DNA of 64,000 nt from Apostichopus japonicus (GCF_037975245.1 NC_092576.1:41191611-41255610), one strand, 5' to 3'; shown: positions 1-11,987, numbered from the stretch's first letter. Numbers and translations: made by a program. Notes: a model not told the origin generated them from the sequence alone.

Positions 1-1722
1 ACCAATTACTATTAAATAAACAGTCCAAAAACATGTACAGTACACACTGCACATTTATGTACTGGTTAAACATTCCTTTTAAATTATTGAAAGTCTTTTA
101 ATTATTGAATTAGCAAAAGCATACACTAAATTGCAAATATTTAAAATGATATTGAAATATGCACAGTATTGAATGGAATGACCAGTACACAGTGTGTACT
201 GTACATGATTGTGGACAATGTGTATTTATTTAGTGCTTGGTGTAAAAATAACACTGTACTGAACATTTACACACATATATAGTGCACACTGTATGTATGC
301 ACTGGTTCACATTCATATTCTAATCTGATATAGGGTTGGGTAGAGGATGTGGGTGGGAGGGGGTGAGTTACATGCATACAGACAATTTGAAGCAGAAGAT
401 TACCTTACCAAATAATTCAGTATACCTTGAATGCATGTTTATGCAGTCTCTTTGCAGTATTAAAATTCAGTCACATATGCATACAAATCTGCATAGTGCA
501 CTATGGGGAGGGTGCTGGGGGAGGGGGTGAGAGGGAGTCAAAGAGTACTAGACAGAACCCTTTTAATAAATAACATTTCAATAGTTTCTAATGTTGTTTT
601 ACATGGTCTCCTTGAATGAAGATACAATGTTACCACTGTTTGCCCTCGCAAGCATGTTTCTGTAGGGCTGATGTAACTCTCATTAGCCACTTTAAGTTGG
701 TTGCTAGGCGGGGTCGTAACCTAGCAACGAAAAAGTTTTCAAATTTATTTTTTGCCCAATTTCATCCTTTGAGACATATGGCAGGACACCATATCAGTTC
801 CAGGCGATTCTAAAAGGGTCGACGTGGAATCGACCCAAAAATCTGTTGATTTGGCATGGATTGACCCATATATCATTTACATTATTTCTCAAATGATATT
901 GGATCAAAACTCAAATCAATATTTCTTATCTGATATCGTAAACCCTGTATCAGTTAAGAGTTTATTTTGTATCATAATATGTTCTATTTTTACTAGGTCA
1001 AAAGGAGAGCAGTAACATCTTGCCCGCACTAAGGCGTGCCAGGTTTCTTTGGAAATGAATACCCTTATAGTCGATGGAATGGACCAATCAAAGACTGATC
1101 TGCCACATTTTGTCCAGAGTGATAAGGATGTAAAACATCCACATCCACATAACAGGTCAGTACTGTATTATCATGGAGGTCTGTTTTACCTCCATGGTAT
1201 TGTGAAGTGACCTAAGAGTGCACAAGACGGAAAGTGTTTATGTCATTATAAGTGTAAACATCACGTTTTCTGGTTTCCGAGAAATTGTAATCCTACAGTA
1301 TGAAATTGTAATGTCATGTTGGTGTATAGTACAGTATGTATGTGCGTGAGCAGTATGTGTGTGTGTGGGTGTTTATACAGGGTGTTTGTTTGTATGATGC
1401 CTTGTTTTACAACACAATGTCTCAAGAGGGGAAGCTTGATTATCTTCATAAATAGTATAAGGATGGACACCTAAGGTTACAAGAAGTCTAGTGTTCCTAT
1501 TGTTTTGGTTGAGGTCAAATCAATTCTGTTCTTTATTTTGTTGTTCTGATCAAGATAATGGCCTTAGTATCCATCAAATATTATGTGACTGTTTTGTTTT
1601 GTTTGTTAAAGCACATAGTAGGTTAATTATCAAACTTTATTTAATAGCAGAAAACAAGTAATAACAACCTCTTTATCATACATGTCAATGAAGTAGTATA
1701 TATTCATTCTTCTCTTTCTTTT
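1..1722. other. Intergenic or intronic, no gene seen
   Basis: AT-rich sequence with only short frames that resemble no known protein. It contains short G-rich patches near 340-365 and 500-530, a GT-rich microsatellite near 1335-1375, and a small hairpin near 1172-1198 (complementary GGAGGT and ACCTCC arms). I see no coding exon with consistent splice signals here. Confidence 0.5.
716..728. promoter_or_regulatory. X-box-like palindrome (possible RFX site)
   Basis: GTAACCTAGCAAC has the two half sites and one-base spacer of an RFX X-box. A second, inverted half (GGTTGCTAGG) begins about 17 bases upstream, so the region can also fold as a 9-bp stem. There is no adjacent gene, so a regulatory role is only a guess. 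Confidence 0.2.
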
Positions 1723-1725
1723 CAG

Positions 1726-2342
1726 GTGTCCTAATTCACACTAAAGGTCCATGTGACAAGTTTGCATATATGTTATGACTGATCTGAAGCATATCCAACA
1801 TGATTCAAACATGACCATTACATGCAATTTGTGGACACTAGTGAAGCACAAGGATACTCTTGGGAAAGATCTGTTTTTGCAAATGGATAATTGTTACAGG
1901 GAGAATAAGAACCGCTATCTTCTGTCCTTCTGCCCTTCTGCTCCTTGCTTTTAGAGTTGAAGATCTTCAGAGTGGTGATATATATAAATGTTATAACTTT
2001 GCTAAAGAAGTTATTGAAGTATCTGACTATATTCAAGTTGGGAATATATCAGCCGTAAACCTCATTGATTCAAGCACACGACCATACTTTGGAGAAGTCA
2101 CTAAAATTTAAAAGGATGAGGTTATTTTACATTGGATGAAGGGATCCTGGACTGGAGACTGGAAACTGCTAGACTGTGGCCAAGGAAGAAATAAGCAGCC
2201 ATACACACCATCAGTTTCTTTCCTTTCCTTAATGCTCTGGGACTTTAATTTAACCCATAAAAATCGCCTTCCAAAGAGTGAAGTCTGTGACTTGAAAGAA
2301 AGATATGCAGCTATAGATAAAGAATTTGAGCTGAATAACTAG
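1726..2342 (+). pseudogene. Broken DUF7869-type transposon protein fragment
   Basis: A pyrimidine-rich tract ending in CAG at 1725 looks like a splice acceptor. Downstream, 1844-1951 encodes LFLQMDNCYRENKNRYLLSF, which matches the conserved LxxQLDNxxRENKN block of DUF7869 proteins, a multicopy, transposon-associated family in invertebrates (from memory). The frame then shifts near 1950. A second frame (about 1953-2342) encodes a beta-rich segment containing ISAVNLID, YFGEV and ILHWMKGSWTGDWKLL, which looks like the Tudor/chromo-like C-terminal module of such proteins. It is interrupted by an in-frame TAA at 2109-2111, with clear coding sense on both sides. The usual HTHEDIDQ block between the two parts is absent, so part has been deleted. 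The fragment is dead. I am moderately sure of the family. Confidence 0.55.
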
Positions 2343-2470
2343 GAAACCTTATGTTTTACACATACTATTGATTGGGCAGTGTGTACTCTTATTTTCTTGC
2401 AACAACTTGTGTAAAAGAAGATATGTAGTTTTGAGAAACACACACAATTTTCTTGGTGTATTGCTACACT

Positions 2471-4316
2471 TAACTGGTTGGGGCGTACTGGTACTCCCCA
2501 AAGATATATACAATTTATCATAGGGGTGTATTTCTACTCTAAACTGGTTGGGGCGTACTGGTACGCCCCAAAGATATATACAATTTATCATAGTGGTATA
2601 TTTCAACACTTAACTGGTTGGGGCGTACTGGTACGCCCCAAAGATATATACAATTTATCATAGTGGTGTATTGCTACACTTAATTGGTTGGGGCGTACTG
2701 GTACGCCCCAAAGATATATACAATTTATCATAGTGGTCTATTGCTACACTTAACTGGTTGGGGCGTACTGGAACGCCCCAAAGATATATACAATTTATCA
2801 TAGTGGTCTATTGCTACACTTAACTGGTTGGGGCGTACTGGTACGCCCCAAAGATATATACAATTTATCATAGGGGTGTATTTCTACTCTAAACTGGTTG
2901 GGGCGTACTGGTACGCCCCAAAGATATATGCAATTTATCATAGTGGTATATTTCAACACTTAACTGGTTGGGGCGTACTGGTACGCCCCAAAGATATATA
3001 CAATTCATCATAGTGGTATATTTCAACACTTAACTGGTTGGGGCGTACTGGTACGCCCCAAAGATATATACAATTTATCATAGTGGTCTATTGCTACACT
3101 TAACTGGTACGCCCCAAACATATATACAATTTATCATAGTGGTGTATTTCTACTCTAAACTGGTTGGGGCGTACTGGTACGCCCCAAAGATATATACAAT
3201 TTATCATAGTGGTATATTTCAACACTTAACTGGTTGGGGCGTACTGGTACGCCCCAAAGATATATACAATTTATCATAGTGGTGTATTTCTACTCTAAAC
3301 TGGTTGGGGCGTACTGGTACGCCCCAAAGATATATACAATATATCATAGTGGTATATTTCAACACTTAACTGGTTGGGGCGTACTGGTACGCCCCAAAGA
3401 TATATACAATTTATCATAGTGGTCTATTGCTACACTTAACTGGTTGGGGCGTACTGGTACGCCCCAAAGATATATACAATTTATCATAGGGGTGTATTTC
3501 TACTCTAAACTGGTTGGGGCGTACTGGTACGCCCCAAAGATATATACAATTTATCATAGTGGTCTATTGCTACACTTAACTGGTTGGGGCGTACTGGTAC
3601 GCCCCAAAGATATATACAATTTATCATAGTGGTCTATTGCTACACTTAACTGGTTGGGGCGTACTGGTACGCCCCAAAGATATATACAATTTATCATAGG
3701 GGTGTATTTCTACTCTAAACTGGTTGGGGCGTACTGGTACGCCCCAAAGATATATACAATTTATCATAGTGGTCTATTGCTACACTTAACTGGTTGGGGC
3801 GTACTGGTACGCCCCAAAGATATGTATATAATTAATCATAGTGGTGTATTGCTACACTTAACTGGTTGGGGCGTACTGGTACGCCCCAAAGATATATACA
3901 ATTTATCATAGTGGTGTATTGCTACACTTAACTGGTTGGGGCGTACTGGTACGCCCCAAAGATATGTATATAATTAATCATAGTGGTGTATTGCTACACT
4001 TAACCGGTTGGGGCGTACTGGTACGCCCCAAAGATATATACAATTCATCATAGTGGTATATTTCAACACTTAACTGGTTGGGGCGTACTGGTACGCCCCA
4101 AAGATATGTATATAATTAATCATAGTGGTGTATTGCTACACTTAACTGGTTGGGGCGTACTGGTACGCCCCAAAGATATATACAATTTATCATAGTGGTG
4201 TATTGCTACACTTAACTGGTTTGGGCGTACTGGTACGCCCCAAAGATAAATACAATTTATCATAGTGGTGTATTGCTACACTTAACTGGTTGGGGTGTAT
4301 TGGAACGCCCCAAAGA
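2471..4316. repeat. 70-bp tandem satellite with a hairpin in every unit
   Basis: About 26 head-to-tail units of roughly 70 bp. Each carries the near-perfect palindrome GGGGCGTACTGGTACGCCCC (9-bp arms, extended by TT/AA to 11), then an AT-rich linker AAGATATATACAATTTATC. At least three linker variants occur: TATTTCTACTCTAAAC, TATTTCAACACTTAAC and TATTGCTACACTTAAC. They are intermixed in short runs rather than a strict higher-order order. One unit near 3100 has lost its left palindrome arm, and the last units (after about 4200) decay. Several 60-85-codon open frames on both strands are by-products of the repeat and are not genes. Confidence 0.95.
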
Positions 4317-4940
4317 TACAAAAAAAATTGTACAATATATCCATTTTGCCCCAAAATGACTATTTATCAAAAAATACTTGTATTTTATGTTCGCTTTGGG
4401 AAAATCATACCAAAAATAATCATATATTAAATTTTTGCTATGTTTTGTCAACTTGATTGATAAAAATCTTTGCTTTTGTTAGTAAGTGATGGTTTATTCA
4501 AAATTCAGTGAATGTTATGGCTAAATTGCTTAATTTGTTAGTATCTGTAACAGCAAACTCTTTTAAGACATCTAATCCACCAGAATAGAGATAAAATGTT
4601 TATGTCTGCTCGTTTTACTATGAATTAACAAGGTAACACTGTTGTGTAAAATTATTCCATGTAAATGGCTATGTATCTTGCATTTCTGAATAAATGTATA
4701 TTTACAGAATTTTACAAATAAGAAATGTTACATGCAAATAAATGAGAAAATACGCAACATATTTCAAATGTCATATTTTTCATGTACTTATACAATGCAA
4801 AAACCAGGCCTTGGTTAATAGACCACATTTCAACGTAAAAGGGTTGAATTCACTCGTACATCTTTCATTTTTCAGCTTTTACTTGGAGAAAAAGTGAAAA
4901 GTCATATTTCCTTAATTACCCAAATGTTTCCTAGTCTCTT
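4317..4940. other. No gene seen
   Basis: Plain AT-rich sequence between the satellite and the first duplicated block. The start resembles a decayed satellite unit (a CATTTTGCCCCAAAATG palindrome near 4340). Nothing else is recognised. Confidence 0.5.
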
Positions 4941-5409
4941 AAGTATAGTTGTCTTAACCAACCCAATAGTTATCTGGACACAAAAAGCTGCTTAATAGTG
5001 TTACAATCTAAACTTGTGAATGTAAGCGTAATTCTCTGTGATTTCATATATTTTCTAAAACAATTTAAATAAGATAAAGGAGTAAGGTCTTATGCATTTA
5101 CTTTCACCTTATACAATGGTAATGTCATTAGCTCATATACAACAAAACGACTGATATAAATCAGCTTAAGCCTAAATTAAGTAAAGTATAGTATTGTATT
5201 ATTCGTTTCACTAGATCTATTCGAATGAAATGGGGTTGTAGGCGGTTTTACACTATCTAACGCAACGTAGTAGCCAAGAACCTGAAGTATTTTTAAGGGA
5301 GGGCCCGAAGAACATGAACTTATAGCATGCTCCTCATGGTGAAACATAATTGCACCTATTAGGTGAATTGAGTGTACTTTTAATAGTAAGAAAGACTAGC
5401 GTAGGTTCT

Positions 5410-5475
5410 TATGACCAACTAGACCTGTTTCTGCTCTCAACTTTTATAGGAGGAGCTTCATCAGTAGTAAGCCTT
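5410..5475 (-). ncRNA. Hammerhead-ribozyme-like motif in the Penelope 3' region
   Basis: On the - strand the order is ACTA (5465-5468), CTGATGA (5458-5464), a GCTC...GAGC stem, GAAA (5428-5431), C, then GTC (5422-5424) and TAGT (5418-5421). This is the type I hammerhead core: CUGAUGA, stem II, GAAA, a minimal stem III, the GUC cleavage site, and a stem I formed by ACUA with UAGU. An A.A mismatch closes stem II and the stem II loop is long, so activity is doubtful. Penelope elements are known to carry minimal hammerheads in their terminal repeats, and the position near the element's 3' end agrees. Confidence 0.6.
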
Positions 5476-5549
5476 TGAATATTTTATATTCGGCATGAGC
5501 GTCTCGTTCTCAAAATGCATCTATTTTCTGTGCACGAGTTTTTATGGAC

Positions 5550-7398
5550 TCATAGTGCATCTATAAGAGCATCTAAAAGAGCTTCGTGTGAACCTTGAGA
5601 GTCAGCTGATTCTTCGTTAGTGCGAAACCTTGAGTTAACAAGTAAATCTTTGAGATTTGGGGCCCTTTTATAGGCAAGAATCGGTTCTTTTGGAAACAGT
5701 TTGGATAATTCCGCGTGTTGCGAAATTAAGTGCCAATGTTTCAAAAGTGCTTTTTTTCAAGTGCGTGGTTTTGATGTGGGGTGTATAGGTAAGCTTGAAC
5801 ACCAGTGGTGGTTCCTTTTGTTTAGGATTGGTTGTGAGGTATTGCCTACGGTTTTCAAATTTTATGCCTTTAGCGGCTGTGGCAATTTCCTCTTTCTTAT
5901 AGTTACGGAGTAACAGTTTCTCTGTGAACGCATTCTTTTTCTCTAAGAAGTCAGTCTCGTTGTTACAGAGACGTGCGTATCGTAATATTTCCCCTTTAAT
6001 GAAGCCTTTAAAAGTGGCAAGTGGGTGTGCAGAGTTTCTGTCGAGTTATTGGAAGGTTTCCGTGGGTTTGGTGTGGACTTTAGTGTCTAATAACCCATTG
6101 GTCTCGAACCTTGTACCTTTGAAGATTTTCAAATCTAGGTATGTTACCTCGGTGTTTGATATTTCTACCGTAAACTTTAAGAAGCGGTGAATTTCATTCA
6201 ACCTTTTTACTAGGTGTTCAAGTTCCTGATGTGTACCGTCGTAGAGCAATAGAATGTCATCTCTATAGCGGAGCCATTTTAAGATTTTATTATCTGTTGG
6301 TAAGAACTGCTTTTCAAGTCTATGCATGACGATATCGCAGATTTCCGGCATGGCTACCCATGGCGCAACCGATCTTTTGTAGATAGAAATGGTTATTGAA
6401 CTCGAAACAGTTTCTTGTTAAGTTGAGTTCAATTAGTTTGCGCATGGATATGGAAGATATTTTATTTATTCCATATTCGCATTGTTCCGTCTTTTCATAG
6501 ACTTCTTGACATATATCTAATGCATCCTCTTGGGGAGTATTGGTATACATGGCGACGACATCGAGTGTAGCGAGTACTACCGTTTTTGGTAACGGGGTGG
6601 CTTCCAAAATTTGCAGAATGTGATTTGTGTCTTTCACATAAGTGCTTTGTTTTATTACAATAGGAAGCAAGAAATAGTCCACAAATTCCGATATTTTTTC
6701 GGTCGGTGATCCGTTTCCACTTATTATCGGTCTACCGGCAAATTTTGAGTTAGCCGGGGTGCTTTATGAATTTTTGGTAGCACATATATGACCGGTGTGC
6801 GGATCTTGTGGCTATATGGTGACAAGTACTCGAAGGTGCTTTTATCGATCTCTTTTGCAGAGAACATATCAATTAGTGTTTCCTGGACTAAACTTTTAGT
6901 TTGAACGTCATATCACTTTTTAACTTTTCGTAGTGGTGACTAGCTAATTGCCTTTCAATTTCGGCTTGATAGTCTGAGTGATTCAATATAGCAATGCCTC
7001 TACCTTTATCGAAGGGTTTGACAATAATATAGCGGTCGCTTTTAATTGCATTTAGTGCAAAACGTTCCGCCTTATGCGTGTTGCTATTGGCGTTTCGGAT
7101 AGTAACACTTGCCAATTCGGTTTGTGTTGCTTCCAAATAGTTCTCTAGGTTTTTACTAAAAGTCATGTTAGGTGACCATGTAGAGGGTAGACGGAATTTT
7201 GTAATCCCTTTTTGCATTTTATTCTGCATGATGAAGCGGATTCTCATTTTTCTTTTTAGGTCTTTTAATGACTTGAGAAGATCACTTCGTTTAGGTTTTA
7301 CTGGAGTTGCTATGAACTTCAGACCTTTTCCCAACGCAATTAACTCTATATTGGACATGTTTCTGTCTGATAGGTTCTTAACGAAACCTGTCTCCTAA
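5550..7398 (-). pseudogene. Penelope-type reverse transcriptase, frameshifted
   Basis: Four - strand fragments in successive order encode a Penelope reverse transcriptase. The N-terminal part (7358-6888) has GKGLKF and VKPFDKGRGIAILNHSDY, the family's KPxDKG block. The middle part (6682-6320) has the palm A motif TLDVVAMYTNTP and then the AMGS block. The third (6351-6046) has the catalytic YRDDILLLYDG motif, LKFTVEIS and YLDLKIF. The last (5744-5550) has the typical RAPNLKDLLV thumb-end block. Frame changes near 6340, 6045 and 6690-6890 and the loss of the GIY-YIG domain make it non-functional. The catalytic aspartates are still present. Family identification is secure. Confidence 0.85.
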
Positions 7399-7993
7399 AA
7401 CCGCATACAACCCCATTTCACTTCTTAACCTGTCTCCTTTGTTCTTGCAAAATGTGTGCCATGCATTAATGTAATTAAGGTTCGTAATCATCGTTGGATA
7501 AATTTGCGTTCGTTATATTCTTACCGGATATCATTTTAGAAGACTCCATTCGAATATAAAATTAATATGTATTTGTATATAGAAAAAAAAGAGGATATGA
7601 TAGAGTTTGAATTCTTAATAATAAGAAACACTGACATACACTGATTATTTTAATTTAGAAACAATAGTTGCCACGGCTCATAAACACATGTGATGTTTTA
7701 ATGAAATCTCACCCATACAGTGAATGTAAGTTAAACCCTGCAGTGATATACACTAGGCTAAATGGACAATCAAATGTACTTAAGAGGACAGGCTTCAATT
7801 ACTTCTTATGTTTTTATTTACTGAAGTATTCCTTTGCGTTTTGCGTTTTGCATTAATCAAATGCAAATGTTAAGCCTATGAATGAATTAACTGTGAATAA
7901 AATGGCTCAATAACGTACAATATATACCAATTAAGTGATTGATTGTTAGCGATGCGAAATTTTCCTGATGACGATATATGTTATTATCCACAG

Positions 7994-8066
7994 GGAATCC
8001 GAATGGCAAAAGATCCGTAGGTTTCAGAAGGAACGTGATGCACAGAGCCTTTACCAAGGATGCTAG
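7994..8066 (+). CDS. Orphan 3' exon, paralogue of the NLR gene's last exon
   Basis: TTATTATCCACAG precedes GGAATCCGAATGG, a good splice acceptor at 7993. Entered with two carried-over bases, the frame encodes a hydrophilic tail (ESEWQK then IRRFQKERDA) and stops at 8064. A second open frame through the same exon, from about 7993 to 8169, contains TKDASRIVSKAT and YMLF and is shared with the copy at 43,724, but it needs a frame change relative to that copy. No upstream NLR exons lie nearby: the Penelope element and satellite sit there instead. It is probably a duplicated last exon without its gene. Product unknown. Confidence 0.45.
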
Positions 8067-8169
8067 CAGGATAGTGTCAAAAGCCACTGGAAAAGGCCTT
8101 GCTCATTTCAAGTATAATCCAATCATATACATGCTGTTTTTTCCAAGCATTGAAAAACTAATTAATTAA

Positions 8170-10137
8170 CTTTAATATCGATACTTAAAAACAAATTAAA
8201 GTAAGAGTTAAGTACAAAATGATTCAAATTAAAAGATTCCACGAAAATCAGTAAGTGCAATAAATTGCGCTCTAATCGATGTTTTAGTAAATTATCAAGA
8301 ATATCATGCAGCGCGACTTGTTTCACTTTACGTTCCTTTTGCCTACGCGTCTTACTTGAACGCTCTTGAACTGACTCTAACTACTAAATTATCAATTGCC
8401 TTGAATAGCTGTCTTGTTAATTTGAGACAGTTTTAAAACACTGAAAGTACCTCAATCCATTATTTTTCGCACTAAGATTAAAAATGATAAAGTTAAGAAA
8501 TTATGTTCAAATTAAGTGAAGATTTAATTACGAGTAATTAGTAGAATGAATTCTCCTCTAGGTGTCTCGTTGTACTAACACTGTTGTTAATTAGTGTCTG
8601 TTACATTAATGAATGGAAGGCTGAACAATTCGAAACCTTTTAATTTCCATATTATTATTTGAAATCATACTTAAATAGTCAAAGCCATAGCTAAGAACTC
8701 TATCTTCTTGGGATTTTCCTTATTTAATAGCATCAAAATGTTCCTCAGATTCTCCTCAAACTAAATAAAATGTTATGCCAATTACACATAATAGGTTTGA
8801 CATTAGTCTTCTGTTTTAATCATGTTGTTCATAATTGACTTCCTGAGAACGTCATCTATCTTCTTTCACAACTGTATAGACTTTTCTTGGTTTTTGTGTT
8901 ATTATAAGAATTACAGGTCTCTTCTTATCTGCGAACGTTTTTTTTTTTCCCTCTCTTTTTTCTGGTTTTATGTCCCCCAATGTTGGTGACAAACTTAGTT
9001 TGTTGTAACACTCATTTCATAAAATCTGTCTTGTTTCTTTCATTGACACAGTCGTTTATCGTTTATCGACTATGTCACTATTTTATTTTGTTTGTAAAAA
9101 CGTGTCTTTTCGTGAATTGAATGTTGCTTTTAGGTATATTTTGCCACGGATACCGGTGTTTTGAACTTCAGTTACATTATATGCTCAATCATTTCACCTA
9201 AGGGGCTTTCAAATTAAATCATATTATTTCATTTTGTAATAACCTTAGTGGCCCCATTTTTAATGTTTGTATTCAAGAGTGTCCGTCGTTTGTTTAAAAA
9301 CAATGAAGCAACATGTGATTGTTGTTAAAATTTAAGAAGAAAGCTAAACTTCGAAATATTCAACTAAAGATGTATTTGATCTATTGTTACTATTTCTCTG
9401 CTGTTTAGTTCTAGAATACCTTATTTTGTGTATGTTATTTTTATTGTACACAGTGGGATTGAATGTCCACAACGTACACATCTTAGCCTGCATGGCTTAA
9501 TCTTAACTTATCAGGGAATGTCCAAGCAGAACAATCTACGTGAGTCATGTCGCAAACTGTTCTCTATATTTACAAAGTTATGGTTTACACTATACCGTCA
9601 ATTAACAGGTTATAAAGACAGTTCAGCACATATCAAGAGTGAACATTTCAAGATCCTTCTCTGATGAAATTTATTTTTTTGAAAATGGAGATTTAAGTGT
9701 GTTTAAAATCAGATTTTCTAGGTTTTAATTGCAAATAGTAACAAATTATAATCATACCAAAGTAATTGAATTATCAACAAAAAAGAAATAAAATAAAAAC
9801 AGGAAATCATTGGTTTCCCATAATTGATGTCAACAACAAAATCGATTTCCTTTTGATGATATTACTTGATGGTTTAATTAAGTAGACTTTCTAATAAGTT
9901 GGCTGTGTGAGTAATTACATTAATGCTTACGTACAAATGTGTATTATAAATTTATAATGCTTCATATATTTTCAGAATCAGAATGCATTCAACATTGTTC
10001 TTTTATCACTGTAACATCATTTCATATTGTTAAAGACGTTGCGTAGTAGTGTAACTTTAATAGCTATTCTTCACTCTGTATTAACTTTTTTAAGCTTAAA
10101 GTAATATAGTAATTATTTGCTCCGTTATCCTCCTAAG
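8170..10137. other. Duplicated noncoding sequence
   Basis: Aligns with copy 2 (43,890-46,780) with substitutions and indels. There is no open frame of note and no splice-consistent exon. T-rich tracts occur near 8940-8960. The sequence gives no sign of selection on protein coding. Confidence 0.5.
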
Positions 10138-10660
10138 CTGTTACCATGACGTAAACAATCGTGTACCTGGCCTTAATTCGAATAGTTGGGCTTCCGGTCT
10201 CCGGAAGAGTGGTGACCGCAACTCAGGGGTGGTGTTCTTTAAAGTAGTACATTCTCGAGTGCGTAAACATAGGCCAATATTGAAGTAATGTTAAAATTCT
10301 TTGCTGGGAGATCTCGATTATTTTACTACTTGTTTACTATGACGTAAGCAATCGTGCACCTGGCCTTTGTTCGAATAGTTGGGCATTCCGGTCTCCGGAA
10401 GAGTGGTGAACGCAACTCAGGGGCGGTGTTCTTTGAACTAGTACATTATCGAACTCGCAAATTTAAGCTAATGTTCAGGCTAGTACAAAAGGAGCTGAAT
10501 ATATCGTGCAACGTGGCACTCTTCGTCAGCATGTTCACTATGACGTTAACAATCGTGCACCTGGCCTTTATTCGAAAAGTGGGGCTTTCCGGTCTCCGGA
10601 AAACTAGTGACCGCTGTTCAGATGCGATATGCTTTGAAGTAGTACATTCTCGAGCGCGTA
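10138..10660. repeat. Tandem triplication of a roughly 190-200-bp unit
   Basis: Three units begin near 10,143, 10,334 and 10,534, each starting TNNNACTATGACGTAANCAATCGTG-like and containing the palindromic TTCCGGTCTCCGGAA core and a later ACATTCTCGAG. The paralogous block at 46,826 has only one unit, so the array expanded (or collapsed) after the duplication. The short open frame at 10,354 is a by-product. Confidence 0.75.
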
Positions 10661-11706
10661 CGTTATCTTATTATTTTATACCAACCAAGTTGGTATGCTT
10701 CTAATACCACAGCATCGTTTTTAACTGTTCGTATATATTGTAAGTGCCCAGAATATTATGTAATACATGTGTGAGTCGTATGAATTATTAGCAAGTTGAG
10801 CTATTGTCCTAAGGGAGATAACGTTCAGTTATGAGTAACTTTATTGGTCTATTGTTATCATTTACTTTATTTAGTAGCGCTCTGAACTGCGTGAAACTGT
10901 GTGTACGTTCGTAAAGATCAGTGCTCTGCTTTGAATGGAAATATTTCAGTTAGTCCTAAGAAGCAACATTAGTACAGTAGTCCTAGTTCAGCTAACAGAA
11001 AGCAAGCTACGTTAAATGATCCAATGAATGTGTTTCTACATCGGTTAACGGCATTGTGACACCGTTAAGTTAACTCTGTAGCCTTGAATCTGATTTTATA
11101 GTTGGTCGCGGCGTTTGGCACTGCGTTGAGCACCGCGTTGTACGTTGCTTCATGCGCTGCATGTGGGACCGTGTTGTACGCTGCGCTAAGACGGCGCTTG
11201 AGGAATTGCGTTAACAGTAACGTTCTGCGTAATGCAATATTTTATGACCCTTATATGATAAAGGAGGTTTGAATAAACGGTACCACTGTGCCACGGGCAC
11301 TTGAACATCTTCTCCATTGCTATATTTTTTTTTGTCGAGACTCTCTTTTGCCAACCCCACTTAAAATATTACCCTACCAGACAGGGAAGTGATGTGACCA
11401 TATCATTACAAAAATGCTTTATATGCCAACATGTGAGTAGGCATATCCCCTTTAAGCACTTCTTTGGCAGTTGCCGGATTGTTTATTCCCTGACATTCAT
11501 TATTTAGTTATATGATTTATTTTTAAAAGTCCTCGTGGTGTTATAAAATAAGCAAGGTGGTGTTCTCTGGACTTTGGTTCCTTTTAATTGACATTATCTT
11601 TCCTTTAATGTAATGTGATGTTTAAGAAATGCACATAGAATGTTCCACCAGATTCACCCGATACTCATAGCTAGTACAGTAACTACTGTTCATGTTCCAC
11701 AACCGT

Positions 11707-11987
11707 GCATCAGTTACTACTGCGCTGTGTTCGCAACACGGTAACATATGTTACAGTTGGCACAGTTATTACTGGAAAGCTGTAACACGTTGAACTACGA
11801 GTCCGACAGGTGAACATTTGCCATAATTTACAACAAAAAAACATTTTAATTTTTTAAATGTAAAACAGGATTATTTTAATTTTTTTTTTTTTTAAATTTG
11901 CAGTAAGAAAAAAAAACTTAAACAATTACTGTGCCACTTGTAACATATGTTACCGTGTTACGAACACAGCGCAGTAGTTACTGATGC
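11707..11987. mobile_element. Hairpin MITE-like element, 60-bp inverted arms
   Basis: The arms at 11,707-11,766 and 11,928-11,987 are inverted copies of one another with only a few mismatches (each includes GGTAACATATGTTAC, itself palindromic). They flank about 160 bp of A/T-rich filler. The paralogous place near 47,690 keeps the left arm start but lacks most of the element, so it was present before the duplication and later deleted there. It has no coding capacity, and the superfamily cannot be told. Confidence 0.65.

Larger units (their letters stand above)
5227..7547 (-). mobile_element. Penelope-like retroelement, decayed, flanked by ATTCGAAT
   Basis: A 2.3-kb insertion on the - strand. 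The direct repeat ATTCGAAT lies at 5219-5226 and 7548-7555, and the paralogous copy has a single ATTCGAA at 43,288-43,294, so this looks like a target duplication with an empty site. The reverse transcriptase frames read from about 7400 down to 5550, and the GIY-YIG endonuclease region expected at the C-terminus appears to be missing. The word GAAATGGGGTTGTA lies at the 3' edge (about 5227-5240). It recurs in inverted orientation at about 7407-7420, so the ends share an inverted motif, as happens in Penelope elements with rearranged terminal repeats. Confidence 0.8.

Noticed and set aside
2339-3911. Family of 60-86-codon open frames with near-identical peptides
   Set aside because: They are the 70-bp satellite read in three frames; the unit length is not a multiple of three and both strands are equally open.
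2471-4316. CRISPR-like array (palindromic repeats at regular spacing)
   Set aside because: The linkers are themselves repeated and not unique spacers, and the genome is eukaryotic; it is a satellite.
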